64,000 bases of DNA from Struthio camelus (GCF_040807025.1 NC_090943.1:135853950-135917949); one strand, 5' to 3'. Numbered from the stretch's first letter, positions 1-15,200 are shown. Notes: generated by a model not told the origin, from the sequence alone. Program-made: numbers and translations.

Positions 1-3000
1 TTATGAGCAAAGTTTCACAAGATTATGCTTCGTTGAGGGATACCTCAGACTTCTGATTTCAATGATTCCTTTTAGACTACAGGATTTGGGGACTGTTTAT
101 GTGAAGTAGAATTGCATGAATAAAAATATGCTGGAATATAATTTTTATAGTTAAAAAAGCAGAAAGCATACACAGGATGTGTTCAGAACAAGAGAACCAA
201 TATTAAAGTGATAAATGAAAGTGAAATATTCTAAACTGGTATTCTAAACATGTCTAAGTATCAAGGTACTCACTTATGAACAAAAGAAAATACCAGAACA
301 ATTCTGCATTCAGAGCGAAAGTCTTCTCAATTGAAAATCTGATCTTCTTTTAACAAGGATCACCTTGTTAAGAGATGAGAAGGGAAAAATAAATACCTTG
401 ACTAAGATATTTTCTACTAGCTGAAAAGCTTTCCCAAAGAACTAGCACTTGTGTTTCTACATTCAGGCAACAGATATTTTTATTTGTAAAATCCAGTTTA
501 GAATGGATTAGCTAAATCAGCACAAAAGACTAAGGACATATACATTGTGAAAACCCGATTAATAATGATTTAATTTAACTTAATTAGGAAAATTTGTAAG
601 ATAAATAAATAATGTTTACTGAAATGGAACAATTGCGAAGAGTTTGTGTAATGCAGACCCTAATGTTCTAGTACTTCCATTGGTCCAAAAACCACTAGTC
701 GGCTATTAACTTGAAATGGTGATAAAATTTAATTTGTCCTCAAAGTGAAGTTATTTGGTAACTTCTAGGCTAGATTTAGCAAACAATAGCAATTCCATTT
801 TTTTCTCAAAGAAAAAAAGATAATCAAAACAATTGTTAATAGCAGCAGCTAGTAAGACACTAAAAAACCTACAAGCTAAATACAATTTTTATAGTCCTGC
901 AAAAGTAATCCATTTTATTTAAAACTTCAACAAAATGCATGATATAGCACAATGGTTCCTGGATGTTTTCCTTTGGGAGTACTAAGTCATTAATATTTAA
1001 ATAGTTTAAGAGCTCACCTACACAGACAAATTACATTTACAAATTCACCTCAATCCAGCTTAAAGTAGTAGCTCTTCCCGAATAATTCCCTAAAGGAAAG
1101 TTTAATTCCACAATTAAGACAGTCTTGTTCAGTTTACCTTAATCCACTTTGGAATAAGTCTTCTCTTTCCTCCAAAAAAAGGGCCCAAATATGCAGTTTA
1201 TTAATCAAAAATATTTATCTCAAGAACAGATAGCTACTAACAGACAGACAAGAATCATCCCCACTTTTAAATTTTACATGAATAACTTAAAATTATTTTT
1301 TCATTCCCTGTAACATGCAGATGAGCTGCAACAGAGCTCTCTAATTAGAGACAAATCAAAACAATTAATTAAGGAGCAGAGCTGTTTGTGAGAAGTAGAG
1401 GAAGGTGACTTCTATTCTTTAAACCTGAGTTCTGTTAAACATCTAAGTTCAACAGACTTGGAATGGGTGTAATGAAAACACTGAAGATGCATTTAACATT
1501 TCCAGTCTTTAGGCATGAAAATGAAATTTTATTCCTCATGAAGAAATTCAGCAATTTTGATGAACTTAGGGATATCATTTCGTAACTGCTTCTGCACCAA
1601 ACATAAGAATCTGTTAACTGCAAGTACGGCTAGGCAAAGGCAAGGAAAATTGCTGTCTAAATATCAAGCCCTTTCATTCCACCTTGTTGCCCAAGTAGCG
1701 AAACTGCAACAAACTGTGTTTAAGACATCTTACAGAAAACAAGTGTAACAATGAAAATTAAATGAAAGCAGTGAAGTTCATTTTCATTGTTCGTTCTTTC
1801 CAATAGTTACGGAAAAAGTCTTATTTTTGCTTTGAAAGTATTTGAACAAGCTTTCAATTCTTGTTATGCTTTTCTCTTTTAAGAGTCCTGCAATACTTCC
1901 CCCCCCACCTTGTGAAGATAACTGCTCAAGTCAAGTCACCTCTGCCATGATTTTCTTCCTGATAAACTACCTGTACCGAGCTCTTTCAACGTATTTTCTT
2001 CAACCTTTAAATAATTTTTAATGATTTTTTGTTTTTGTACAATTTCTAACATTAAGAACCAGGACCAGCACATATAACTCACAAGTGATAGATACAGACG
2101 TTAAAATCATCTCCCAACCATAAAGTCAAACTCTGTAAATCTCTGTAAGGGGTGTAAATAGTTCCGCTGCACTGTCTTCCTATTTCGTTGTCCAACTCCC
2201 TTTCAGGTCGCTACTTTCCAGGCTGCTAGTGTTTTCTGTAGTTGGTGGTTCCAGATTTGTAACTTAACATTTGACTCTCCAGAGGTGCAGTTGATCTGAT
2301 AGCTACAGTTTACCAAGTTTTCATCACGGTTGCTGTCTACTCTTGGTAATCAACTGAATGGTATCAGTCTTAGTTTTAATTTCTTCAGGAACACATTCCA
2401 ACTGTGCCCACCCGATAGGAACTACAAAAGTTTACTGCTTTCAGCATGTCACAAATTCAGTGTTCATTATTCAGATTCTTGCTGCTCGCTCTCTCACCTG
2501 CCTGTAGAACACTGTATGTCTGTTCTGAAGTTTGTCAGGCTTAAATCGCACGAGCAAGGGGAGCGAGCATCCCAGTCTACTCTCCCTGCAGAATAATGCA
2601 ATTTAAAGATCACTGGAGCCTTAGCTTAGGGCAAGAAGAAAAGCTAGTAATAGCACCTCTAAGTACTTGCATGCTCTTCCTTGGTTCATTTAATATTGGA
2701 TCGATTTTCACCAGGAATGAGAGCAGCATGATATAGTTGCTAATATATGCTAATCGTACAAGTAATCTGACTCTGGCTTCTGCATTTGTATAGAGAAGCG
2801 GCAACATATAAATATATGCATATGAAATGCCCATTCCTTTCCCTTTAGGCTTAAGTACTTGGCATGCAACACAACTACTGCTTCATCACAACATAAATTA
2901 GGAAGAATGAAGTGTCACCTATGGTCTTTTAAGCTTAAAAGTTTAATTGCTTTAGCACATGAAAGTAGTGATTTAAATCATGCAGATATTCAGATTACAA

Positions 3001-4468
3001 AACATACGACTTCAAATACAATTATACATTTAAAATTTACTCATAAATATGTACTTTGAGGTAAAAATATAACATTAATCAAGTATATTGACCAATGATA
3101 AGCTAAGTATAGATAAATAAATGCTGATATTTTCAAAAAAAAGATCAGTGAAAACAGTATTTTCAACATATGTACTGGAACAAGGAATACAGCCCATTAA
3201 CTCTCCCTCAGAGTGTGGTCCACTCATCTGATATAAAGCTACAAATATTAGAAATCTGCATACTATTAAAGCATAGTAGCCAGCTTTCCATGACGCAAGA
3301 TTCCTACCTGCATACCACAGGGTAGGGCCAAGTTATTTGAAAAAATATATAATTTCAAAGATTAAACATGGGGTTTAATCACACAGCTTCCAAATGAGTA
3401 TAATGAAAGTTGCACAACCAAATCCCCACTGAATACTACAAAATGCCTTTGGCCAGAATTCCAAATATAAAGACCTGGCATTCAGGTCAAAAATACCTGA
3501 CCAATTAACATATCTACATTTGCGCATGTAAGTGAATGCATAAACAAGTTCTGTGTTTGTGCACATAAATGTTTTTTGTTTTAGGTAACTGCAGTAATTA
3601 GTCACGTGAAGAATCATGTAGCTGTACAAGGCTCGACTGCACATTCAATTTCAAACAAGGAGACCATAGGCCAACTCTCATGAAATCTGAATCAGAGCAT
3701 TTCTCCAGATGTCAATGGTCTCTCTCTCCCACTTCTCTAACGCGGAAAAGAAAAAAAAAAAAATCATCCTTAATTTCACCACAAGTAGAACAACTAGAAT
3801 ACAAATGAGAACAACCTATGATATAGTCTGCAACAGCTGCGCTTTGCATATCTTGATACCGATTCATTCATATCGGCGATATAGGGAAGTCTACATCAAA
3901 TCTAGAATATAAATAATTATACTGCACCAACGAAACACTAAAATAGAATATACAAAAGTTATATTTAGGGCATTAATTATCTTTCAACCTACAAAATGGA
4001 ATACCTTAACATTAATACAATTTGGAAGGTAAATATAACCTACTGGCTAAGTTTTCAAATGGCTGTTTTGTCAATGCAGCATAAAACATTTCTACAGTGC
4101 AAGTCTTGTAAGTTGAGTGAAAGATACTGTTCCCTTCAGAAAAACGTTCCCCTCTCCCCCGCCCAAAATAATTGAAGAATAAGAAAGTGATCTTTCATTC
4201 ACATTTAGTAAAAGATACAATTTGAAATTTGCTAACATAGGGAAATCTAATTTGAACATTGAAAAAAATTGAATGAGTTGAGAAATTAAAATAAAATAAA
4301 ATTAGGTATGCTATAGCTGGAAGACATTAAACCCCAAAATCCGATCTGTGGAAGAGGGGAGGGGGAAGAGAGACACTGATCTTTCCTTTTTTCATCTTTT
4401 CAAAGCACCCCTGTATGACAACACAGCACACTCCCTATATTGTGTCTTACAGCTATTGAGCTGTAAGA
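1..4468 (-). other. UBXN2B 3' UTR and downstream flank
   Basis: This AT-rich stretch follows the UBXN2B stop codon and has no credible coding exon on either strand; the short open frames have no recognisable similarity. The first canonical AATAAA on the minus strand after the stop is at 1528-1533, with ATTAAA variants earlier (3374-3379 and 2942-2947). A long 3' UTR of about 1-3 kb is therefore plausible but cannot be fixed without transcripts. In human the next gene downstream is CYP7A1 on the opposite strand; no exon of it was recognised. Confidence 0.5.
1528..1533 (-). promoter_or_regulatory. Candidate poly(A) signal AATAAA for UBXN2B
   Basis: TTTATT on the plus strand reads AATAAA on the minus strand, about 2.9 kb past the stop. 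It is the nearest canonical hexamer downstream. Further copies lie at 1197-1202 and 914-919. Usage is unproven. Confidence 0.3.
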
Positions 4469-4631
4469 TTACTTTAATTGTTGAAGAATCACAGTGTTAA
4501 GTATATCTGCTTCTTGTAGTGTCAGGTTTTCATCTGTTAGCTCTTTATTCGGAAAGGTAGTCACAAGAACGAAATCAGCTGTTGCAAATGCTGGACGGGA
4601 CTGGATAATGAAATCTCGAATATCCTTAATC
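4469..4631 (-). CDS. UBXN2B: UBXN2B terminal coding exon 9 (UBX domain)
   Basis: 163 bp including the TAA stop at 4469-4471. It encodes (R)[38 protein letters not shown] and [21 protein letters not shown] is the p97-contacting loop of the UBX domain (residues 334-339), and [13 protein letters not shown] is the family's C-terminal end. The acceptor is CTTTCCACAG. The open frame continues upstream of the acceptor to 4696, but that part has no family similarity and is intronic. Confidence 0.97.
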
Positions 4632-7600
4632 CTGTGGAAAGGATACGGACATGAAAACTGTGTATGATTTAATTTTGGCATAAAATCTCTAAACATTAAG
4701 ACCAGAGAACACAGAATCTTCTAAGAAACTAAACCATTTTAAATGTCCTATTGGTTTTACTCTTCCATTTTGATCCATATGACTAACGGTAGTAGCTTAG
4801 AGTTTTTTGCTTCTTGCGTACAAAAACTAAAAAATAAAACTGAATTTGTGGCTTGTTTTCTCAAATAATAGAAGTAAAAGCAGCACAGATATGTATTTGG
4901 TAAGCTTTTTATTTTCCCTTGGAAATTGATACTAAACATACAGAAAGTCAAATAATTTAAATACTAGCTGTCAAAAAAATTCCCTACTAATGAGTATACA
5001 CTAAAGAGGCCAAAATATTAATAGAAGAAAGAATCTCACAATATATGTTGACAGTGATGAGAAAGTAGAGGGGAATAATAATGTCCTTCAACAACACAAG
5101 GTTCCCCCCTACTTTCACTTAGTAGTGGAATAGTTAACATAGTTGCTCATAAGTCAACCACAGCAACAGTATAAAATAAAAGTAATTTATAAGACAAAGA
5201 TGAAAACCATATAGGATTGTATAGACAAAAAAAAAACCACACACGAAACTTGAGGTTTCTCACCAGAAATAGTAACCCGAGAATAACTCTGTTTTATTGT
5301 AACCAGCAAGTAGGCAGACTTATTTTAATCAAGTAAGCGCAGACCAACTTTCTATCAGTCTTCAAGGCTTACAATATAGGCAATGCACTTTAGTAGCTGA
5401 TTTTGATCATACATATGCAAGAATAATAAAAACAACACACATCCAAGAGAAAGGTAACATTGATTAAGTAAACTTCTGTCAACACACCCTTGGCTATGGA
5501 TGTTACTGGGAAGTTTATCACCTCTACTCTTTAATGGAGGAAAAACGCACCACGGCTATAGATACTTAGCTAAACAGTATAACTGCTGGGAAGTCACTTC
5601 TCCAACAGGTGATGTGATGGAAAAGTCTGTATTATCAGGCCTGCTAAAATAAGGACATTTACTGCAATGTCTTCCTTACTATTGCCATCTCAGCTAAAAC
5701 CGCCTCATTCCGATCCGCATATGCTTTCAGCTAAGGACTGCTGCACTTTGGCACTACCCTTATTCTGAGCCAATGAAAAACCAATTCAACTCTCAAAGCC
5801 ATGTAACAGAGCTAACATGGGACTCGGTCCATGGTAAGCTCACCTTCGATGCAGGAATCAAACTCAGTGTCAGCTGTCTTCTAAAACGATAGCGAAGATT
5901 TAGGACTGGGGCTGGCTTGAACCTTGCCTGCTATGAAGCGTGGGTGGAACTATTGTGCAAGCCTCTGCCCAAAGTTCTCTCAGTCACACAGAGCAGCAAG
6001 TGCAAAGCAGAACCTTGCATGAACACAACCTCTTAGGCAAACAAAATGGGTTGGCCAACACCATTTGTGGCAATGTCCCAACAATGCTGATAAAACTGAT
6101 GGCAAGCTCCAATCAATGGACCGCTAGCAGATCTAAAAATCCATCAAGTTCACACCCATTCCTAGGGGGAGACCATCCAAAACAAAACAAAGGTTGGTTC
6201 TCCGTATTATCTCTAGCCTGTACACCAGAATGACAGAATTGCAAATGAGTACACTATGCCTATCTCAGCATGGGCTACAACCCACACTTACAACCCATGC
6301 CATGTTTGTCATAGGCTCTCAAATATAATGAGAAAGCTGGAACTCTGAGTACAGACCAAAGCACTTCTTTGCCTGTAGTATGGACTATACTTCAAGTTCA
6401 AACTATACTCCATGATGCCTTGCAACAAAGTGTCTTCACAGCATCACCCAACTCAGCCACAGGATCCTCCCAAGAAGGACCCAGGATTATATATAGTTAG
6501 GGATGACAATACAGCAAGGGTGCCCAGATTTGGGCTGCCCTGAAAACAGCAAGGGGAGCTCACACCTAAACAGACACTCATTATGGTTGGTCCTGTCTCT
6601 TTACAAATCACAGGACACAAAATTGGTCAGGGAAGTGTAACTTTGCAGTTATCAAATACCTTGTGTTTCCAATTACATTGACTTTGAAAGCAGAATTCTG
6701 CATCAGTGCATCTCTTGTGACAATGATCCAGAGCTATAGCACTTCGGAGTTAGATTTTTTCCCCCTTTCGATGGATTGCTGATATTTATGACAAAACACA
6801 AACTTATCAAAATAAGCTATGATTACCTGCATTGATGTAGCATCAATTTACCTGTGTGTATGGTTAAATCTTTGTATTAATCGGCTTCCATCTGCTAATC
6901 TAATTTGAATTTTAGTTGCTGGTTTGGAATCATCAATCAGAACAGGTGCATTAAGAATGGATTTCTCCTCCTCTTCTGGGGAAGAAGGTGTGCTGACTAT
7001 TTCAGGTGTAAGGCTAGAGAATCGAGGGGAGGAAAAAAAAAAAGAGTCACTAATAGACCTATTAACAGAACTGAAAAAAATGTTCTAGCCATCTTTTCCA
7101 TTGGAATGACTAACAGCTATAGTTAATACCAATGAGCAATAAAAATGCTGTCCAAGTTATCTGTGCACACCTTTTTAAATACAGAGACAGAAAGAATGTT
7201 TTTGTAGTTTCTTGTTTATGACTTCAAATTTTTATATGCAAATATATTTTCTTACAGCTGGGCAGACCATTATATTTGCATGATTTTAATGGCAGGTAGT
7301 TAGGTACAAACACAACGTCTTTGTTTACGCTTCTAGAGCATGAAATGACAGTCTCTGGTACTAAACTTTATATGCTGTACCTTATAGACATTTTAAAAAC
7401 ATGGATGTGCTATTATACTGCACTAAATTGACCCAAACTGCTTTAGCAACTGCTTTCATGAACACTGTTTTGTGAGTCTGGGCATCCCTCACCTTTTTAG
7501 AGCATAACTGGGTAATTGACACTACAAGCAAGGTTGGAATTTTTTTTTTTTTTTTTTTTAAACATTTAATGTAAAAATTAGAGAGGCTTGACTGGAAATA

Positions 7601-9173
7601 ACCTTTTGGCTTCTTCTTTCATTCCTCGTATAGTTAAGACTCACAAGCCACCAGAACAAAAAAGCCACACAGCAGGTGTGCACTTTTTCTTATATAAAGA
7701 AGCTCCCATCTTCCCTACCTATTTGTTAATAACCCGACTAAGTGCCCAGTTGAAGAGTTATTATATAAAACTGCTCATCATGTCATCCCTACCAGAGCCT
7801 ACTACCTTTTTAGATTACTGATCACAGGTTATTCTTCTTGTCTCATTTTTAAAAAGATCAAGTAGGTTGAATTAAATTACTTGCAAGAGCATACCAGTAA
7901 TACTTTTTGGTCAAACAAACACGAGCAGACACAATCATGAACAGAAACCTAGAAGTTAAGTGCTTACAATTCAACAGCTAATATCAAGCCAGCTGGAGAA
8001 AGGTGCTATGAAGCCTATAATTTCATGAAGTTAAGAAGTGATAGGCAAGAACCAGGAGAGAAATCTCATGTCCCTTGCCTGCCTTCCTAAGGATAAGGAG
8101 ACATCTAGTCTATGAGCAGGTCCAGGAGATGAAACAAATTCACTTCAGTTACACAATAAATTAACTAATTAACTCAACTTTTGTTAATATTATATATGAA
8201 CTTCCCTGATTACTGGTGATTCTTTCAAATCAGGCTGAAATATTTGCAGTGCAGAAGAATTTTATATTGATTTTGTCATCTCTCTGATTAGCTTCTCCAG
8301 AAGTTTCTTAATTGATTAAACCCAGCTTTTGAAGCAGCATAGAGATGTAACAGAAAAGAAAACCAGGTACTTTTTACCTTCCAAGTTTTTGCCCTTCTCC
8401 ACTGAAAGCTTTGAATCGCAGTCTAGGCTTCACATATTCTTGTTCTTGGTGGTCTTCCATATCCAAATTAACCTGGCCACCATGAACCAGTCGCTGAAGT
8501 TCCACAGGAATTTCTCTTAATTACAGAAATAAGAAGTTTCCCAATTATATTCTGAATTACAAAACAAAGTTACATAAAAACCTTGCAGGATACAGTAAAA
8601 GTTGATACTATTACTAAGTTCACATTAAAAGCCATATACATCCAGTTCCTTTATGAATTAATTTCATCCTAAAACAACAGACGAAATGAAAAACTAAAAG
8701 GCAAATGAAACCACTGAGCTGACAGCTGAATCCTTATGTACTGACCAAATATGTAAAACTAGCAGCCATCCTTTAAAAGTAATACTCAGAGTTAAAACAA
8801 CCAGAATGAACCACAATGTTCCAAATTTAAAAATACCTCATGAATCTGATGACAAGTGAATGCATTCTTGCAGTTCAGGCAGGGAAGAAGGAAAAAAAAG
8901 TAAAACTCAAGAACAATTTATAGGGGAAAAAAACTGGTAGTTTTTTTTGTTGTTGTTATAATTTTTACCTTGGGGAGAAAGCATTTTTTTTCACTTCAGT
9001 TGAAAGACATACCTCAAAAAAATCACCGTTTAACTTACCCCCTTTTAACGGATTCAAGAAACTGAGCATTTGTTGGATCTGAATAGGATCTCAACTCTCC
9101 ATCATCTAAACTGAAGCCATTCCTCCACAGTTTCAGCAAAATTTGAACCTATCAAGCAAAGATGGGGGGGGGG

Positions 9174-9222
<49 letters not shown>

Positions 9223-12200
9223 CACCCCCCCCCACACACACACACATCAGTAAGGTATTTCAACTTCATATAGATTATTATTATAAAACACTTAACCCAC
9301 ACTTAACAGATTTGGTAGCAGACCACAAACAAGAACGCAGATGACAAAAAAGAACAGAACTCCACAGTGTGCTTTAGACTATCATTGTTAGAATCCTCAA
9401 AAAAGTAAATCATAGTTATAGCCTGCTACCCCAAACCAAGACCATTTTTACCCTTTTTAACCTCTTACTATCCTTGACATGATAGACAATAAATATATGG
9501 TGATTGCACTTTTTGCTTCACAGTGTTACAACCACTTTTAAAAACAATAACCCTCTGTTGCTGATAAATCACAAAATAAATCCATAAATTTACAAATGAC
9601 TGGTGATATACCAGTTGCAGTAAAAAATATTTTTTCTTCAAATCCTTACATGCTGAGCTCCAATAAAGTTGACACTAGCTCCATTCAGTTCAAATCCTGA
9701 GAATCCTGGAGACCAGCTTCCTTCACTCCCTTCTCGTCTTGCCTGTTGCCTCCAGCCAGAGCCTTTCACTGGAGACACTGCTGTCCTCAGAGCCTGCAGC
9801 TCCCAGCACTTCTCTTCCCTGCAGTTCATACCTTGGAGCCAAGTTGCACAACTAGGTTTCCCTAACTAGTAAAACTGACTTTCCCTCAGTAAACTAGCCA
9901 TGTCCGCAGTTATAGTAACCTTACCGTAAAGCACTTCTGGCTCAGTATAGCTGACCGTTGCTCAGAGGAACTGCAGAATATGGTAGCTCTTGGTGTGCCA
10001 GGACAGCACACATCAGCCCGAACCACATCTTTTAGCCTTACCCATTTTTGTTCTCATTTGTAGAATAGCTTAATATTTATTCTAGACAGAGTAAAGAACT
10101 TGGTTCTTTTTTCTCCCTCATTTCCTGTCTTTTAAGTGAGAGAAAAGAAATGCTGGATGATTCTCCAGAGGCTTCTAAGCTGCTGCTACACCATTTCTGG
10201 AATACATCCATGCCCTCCAGTTTGAGGCTAACCAATTTGCAAGATATAGCAAGAAACAATTCCTAACCTAAGATGATTAAAATATTACCATAACTAAGAG
10301 AGAATGTAGAACAACACCTAGAGGAAAATAACTGAATGCTTGCTAAAAATTTCAAAATAATTCATGACAAAAAAAAGAGATTATTCCCACAAAAAAGAAA
10401 AAGCTTATTAAAAAGAGAGAAAAAGAAGGAGCAGTGAGCAACAGTCACTGCAGCGCTGAAAGAATATTCAGAAAGAGGGAGAAAGAGCAAAACTATGTAA
10501 AGATGTGAATTTGAGGCTGTAGAGACATTTAACTTGAAATTGAGACGTTGAAATTGAAACTTTGAGAAAGTTATGAGGAATAAGTACAACAACATAATAG
10601 TTGCTATAAAGATAATTTTAATAATGTTAAATTTGAAAGATCAAAGGGGAAAGTGAGGTGAAAAGTGAGAAAACAAAGATGATTACAGTCAGGAACAGGA
10701 AGAAGGAAAAAAAACACACCCAAAGCATGAGGCTAATGCTATCTTCCATGAATTTAATCAGTATGAACTGATACTTCTGCTGAAAGAAATGGTCTTGCTC
10801 TTTCTCACCTAATTTCCTAATTTTCCCTTACAGTAGGGCAAGCACTTGGAATCACACAGTGATCTGATCCAAAAATAAAAATAAAAAAAATAAGTCAATC
10901 TGGCAGAAAGTAAGGGAGAAACAGAAAAGGTTACTTTTTAACCTAGACCTGCTCCTTGACCTGACTCATCACTTCCGCTGGAAGAATTATAGGAATAACA
11001 GTAAATAAGGGAAAACTTCTATTTCTTTATTATGAACGAGTGACAGAATTTAAAATTTTATCTAAGGCACTGGGAGAGCAAAGCTAAAAATCACGCTCAT
11101 ATTGAAAAGCTGGCAAATAAAAATTTTTGACGTCTCCACTACCTTTATATTATCAGCTAGGATGCATTTGCAATAGAGTAAGGAAGAAAACGAGGAAGAA
11201 CTTGGAACAAAAATGAGCTAATTTATCCTACAGCCAAACCTGAGTCAGAGTGGACTATTTCAGAAATTGTGTTAAGTACAGTGAAAAAAATGGACAAATA
11301 GATTTTTAAAGTAACTTGCACAGAGAGGATTACTGAACCAATGTAAACTATATACAGCACAAAGAAGAAGTGGTGAATAGAACCAAACTCTGCAGGACAT
11401 CAGCTAATATCAATAATGTTGTTTCATTCAGTGTAGTTTTACCCTTGAAACTGCTTCTATAGAAATAGCAATAGACCCATTTCCTACATAAAGTCACAAA
11501 TATCTTCTATCTAGAGATAGATGCAATATACATAAGATTTTCTGAGCAAATTCAGCTTGAGGAGTGGGAGTGTCAGCCACTCATTTAACCTTGTGCAACA
11601 GAACGGCTTAGTAAATTCCAGTCAGTCACAAATACGAAAGCATGCAAAAGAAAGCAAAATTGTTCCTTGTCTTTGCAGTTGTTTCTCAAGTAGTGAAATC
11701 AGCACTTCCACAGCTGTGGGTTGGTAGCCTGTCTCAAATTAGAGCCTTTTCCTCTAATTACAAAGCACAATAAAAGGAGACCCTGCACTCCATGCTACAC
11801 TGAAAATAATTTGCTGAGAAAAACTCGGGCATAAACTGTACACAGCTGATATAAAAACAACTAAGACACAGCAAATAAAGCGTTATTATTAGGTAGGAGC
11901 AGGATTCCTTATGTTATGTTCCATTCTCAGAAAAAGTACACCTTATGTTAGCTTCAATACTGAAGTCAGTTTTTAATTTGGATTGTGTCTAATGAAAACT
12001 AGTTTCCATCAACTACTAACAAAATGCTTCAGAGGCGCTAAGACAGTTATTTTTGACGAATTTTTTTTTCAAGAGTACTTACCTCAAGTAAGCAAAAGGT
12101 GACATTCACAGAACTGCCACTATGCTCAAACCTACATTTAGCTGCTCACTAGATAGGATATGAGACATGTGGTTTCAGAATAATTGCTGTGTTCAAATAA

Positions 12201-15200
12201 ACGTGAAATAGTGTTCCAAAACATCTGTGGCAGTTAGGATACATTTAGGGGAAGAAAGTCTTTGGTTCAAGCCCTAACCTGTTTAAGATGAGAAAGATAC
12301 GGGGGGGGGAAAAAAAAAATCTGGGCGAGTATCCCTCCGTTTCTCTGGCTTTTGCTACAGGTAACCCTAGTTCAATTATCTGTACAACCCTAACAATAAT
12401 AAAAAGGTAATTGATGCAAAATAGAATTGTGGCATTATTTAATACTCAAGTGATTTGCTTTTCTAAAATGGTAAGTTGCAATACATTGTTTGGAGATTGT
12501 TTTTTCAAATGTGATCATATATACTAAGCACAGTAAAGATATCCAGTTGATAGGTATCTTCATGTGTTAGGAAATATATGCAGGTTATTGATATAGGATA
12601 AGAAAGAATTAGACAATTGCAAATTACTAATTGCTGAGAAATACTTAATTGATCCAAATCAATCCTGGGAATGCCTGCAGGCCTTAATAGCTGTTATGTC
12701 TCCTCTCCCCATCAAAAATCTTTTAATTCTAACCTCTGCTTCACAGCTCAGATCACAAGATCAAAATGCTCCCAGCAACACAAATTTGCATGTGACAAAA
12801 TTGGATCTAGTCATCCAACCCTTTCGGCCAGCAATTCTCTAATGCAAATGTTGCGTATTCAATGAACGTTTCGTCTCTGTGGACACTTTCACTTTAACAG
12901 CTTCTACTTAACACATACCTAATACATTTAGATATTAGTTTTTCTTATTGCCTTAGTTACAGTAATACCGGTATTTCAAGTTGTAAGCATTGTTAAGGAG
13001 ACTGCTGTTGGAAACACTGTTTCCTGCTATTCAGCATTTTACTTACATCTTGGTTTTCTCCATATATGTATTCAGAGCGCTTTCGTGATGAGTCACCCAA
13101 TCTATATCCCCCACCAGAAAATGACTGAAAAAAATACATAGAAAAACTTATGAAAACATTCTGCGGCTGAATAAATACCTGAAACAGTTTAAGAAATTTA
13201 CCTAGGTGCAAATAAAAGCATTAACAAGCTTTCTTCCTTGATAAAAAAGCAAATGCACTATTCTAAACTGTATGCTTTCTAAACGGAAAATTAGAGCTAG
13301 TAATTATAATCAGGCTAAGCAGGTTTTATGAGACATGGTTTAGCTTCTAAACTGTACATGTTTTCAAATATTATTAATTCAATATGTAAAAAAGATTTTG
13401 ATTAGGACAGTTGATTTTTTTTAACATCAATCTTAATTTAAAATAAAACAAACAGTCCCAGTTCAGAATGATTTCCAACGATTCCTCTGAAATTGCCCCC
13501 CTTAATTTTCTAGGGCAAGCAATTATAACACATACAAAATTCACAACTGTGTTGATCAAATCTTCTGCTATTCTCAAATCACAAAAAGGCATACTTGCTC
13601 TCACGTGGTTAGATGAGTTTCGGAGTCTGATGAAAATATAGAGGAAAATACCTTTCTATTCCTACCTTAGCTTTACTGAAATCACCAGATGCTCTTGAGG
13701 CTTCATCTAATGGGACAGCCCCATGTTCTTTTGCTTCTTTGAAGAGTTCAGCAACAATTTTACTTGGATTATTAGAAGCCCCAGAAATCTGTAATCCTCT
13801 ATGCTCTGAGTCACCTGAATAAAATCTTAAAAAAGGTAATGCTCATGAGTGGCAATGCTTTATATAATGGACATTATTTTTCTCCCCCCACCTTAAAAAA
13901 AAAAATCTTAATGAACAAAGAGCCAAATTCTGGCACAAAACCTCTCCATCCTAATCACAGAAGTGTTCCACTTAGTTCTGACCTTCCCAGTGATCCAAGC
14001 AGCACTGCTCCAGAGACATTACACTAACAAAACTACCAAAGTGCCTTCTGGAACAGACCCCAGAGGTTAGGAGCCAAGATCAAGCAAACACAGCCCTGAT
14101 GTAGCCATGGCTTTACACACCTCATCCTACGTGGATTCCGCCAGCTCCTGGAAAGACTGATCTCCTCAGGGGGGTCCTGTGCATGGGACTGTGCCTGGGC
14201 TGGTTAGAATACAGATTCACAATTAACACTGCCTTGGCAGAATGAGCATAAAACTGTTGTGGAAAAACCTGAACAGTGCCAAAATTTGATCTTTTTAAAG
14301 TTCTTTCCTGCCAATATCTGAAGTATAACATTTTATTTAATTAACCTTTTGAGGCATTTTAAAATCTGCAGCAACTGCTGTGAAAGCTAAAATGCAGCAT
14401 AGCCCCACTAGCCCCATAATTCTGCAGCATAGTCCCACTACCAAAGGTTAAGCTACAAATAATTATCTTCAAAAGTATATGTTTGATTATGAAGATCAAG
14501 ATACTCCAGGTGGAAGGGGCTATGAATACCTAAATACCAACGATACTACCAAAAAAAAAAAAAAAGAAAAGAAAAATATCTATGTATAAATATAAGAACT
14601 GGCAAACCTGAAAGTCTGGTTCCTCTTTGATTACATGCAGCTTTAATAACTAATAAAATAAATGGTTTCTGCCTTCCTTAAGTTTTTGACTTAACCACTT
14701 GGAGCAAGGCAAATCAATTAATTCATGTGAAACTGTTACCAAGGCCAATACCTTCAGTATTGCTCGGTAACAGCAGTGCTTATGAAGCACATATAACCAT
14801 GCTACTATTACAATGCCACATAACTGGCAACCCCTAAGTACCATCTCTCCTCTGTACATAAGCCTCTGTTTATCATCCTGATTGCCATTGATATGGAATA
14901 TCTTTAAATATAAGAATTTTAAAGAATTATGATGGTAAGGATGCAAAAGAATACAAACTCTGATGAGATTTCAAGATCGAGGAAATACTCAGATATCTGA
15001 GCAATGGATAAACAGAAACACTCAAGAGGTTTGCAACAAGGTAAAAAAGTCTGATTCCAAGTGTAAGTTGCAACCTTTACATCCATACACTCACATATTA
15101 AGACATATTCATATAAACTGGTATAAACTGGTTCTACATCACCAGAGCCAGATTTTGCTATGTATAGTTTTACTACAGCAGTGTAAAGCTAATACACTCC

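Noticed and set aside
1..4468. Exons of CYP7A1, the human downstream neighbour
   Set aside because: No cytochrome P450 motif such as the FxxGxxxCxG haem loop was seen in any frame.
5940..6233. 97-codon frame inside UBXN2B intron 8
   Set aside because: No similarity recognised and composition looks like an old repeat; not spliced into the gene by any phase-consistent junction I can see.
9102..9344. Frames with (Ile-Tyr)n repeats on both strands
   Set aside because: They translate the (AT)22 microsatellite; the real coding part here is exon 6 at 9039-9148 in another frame.
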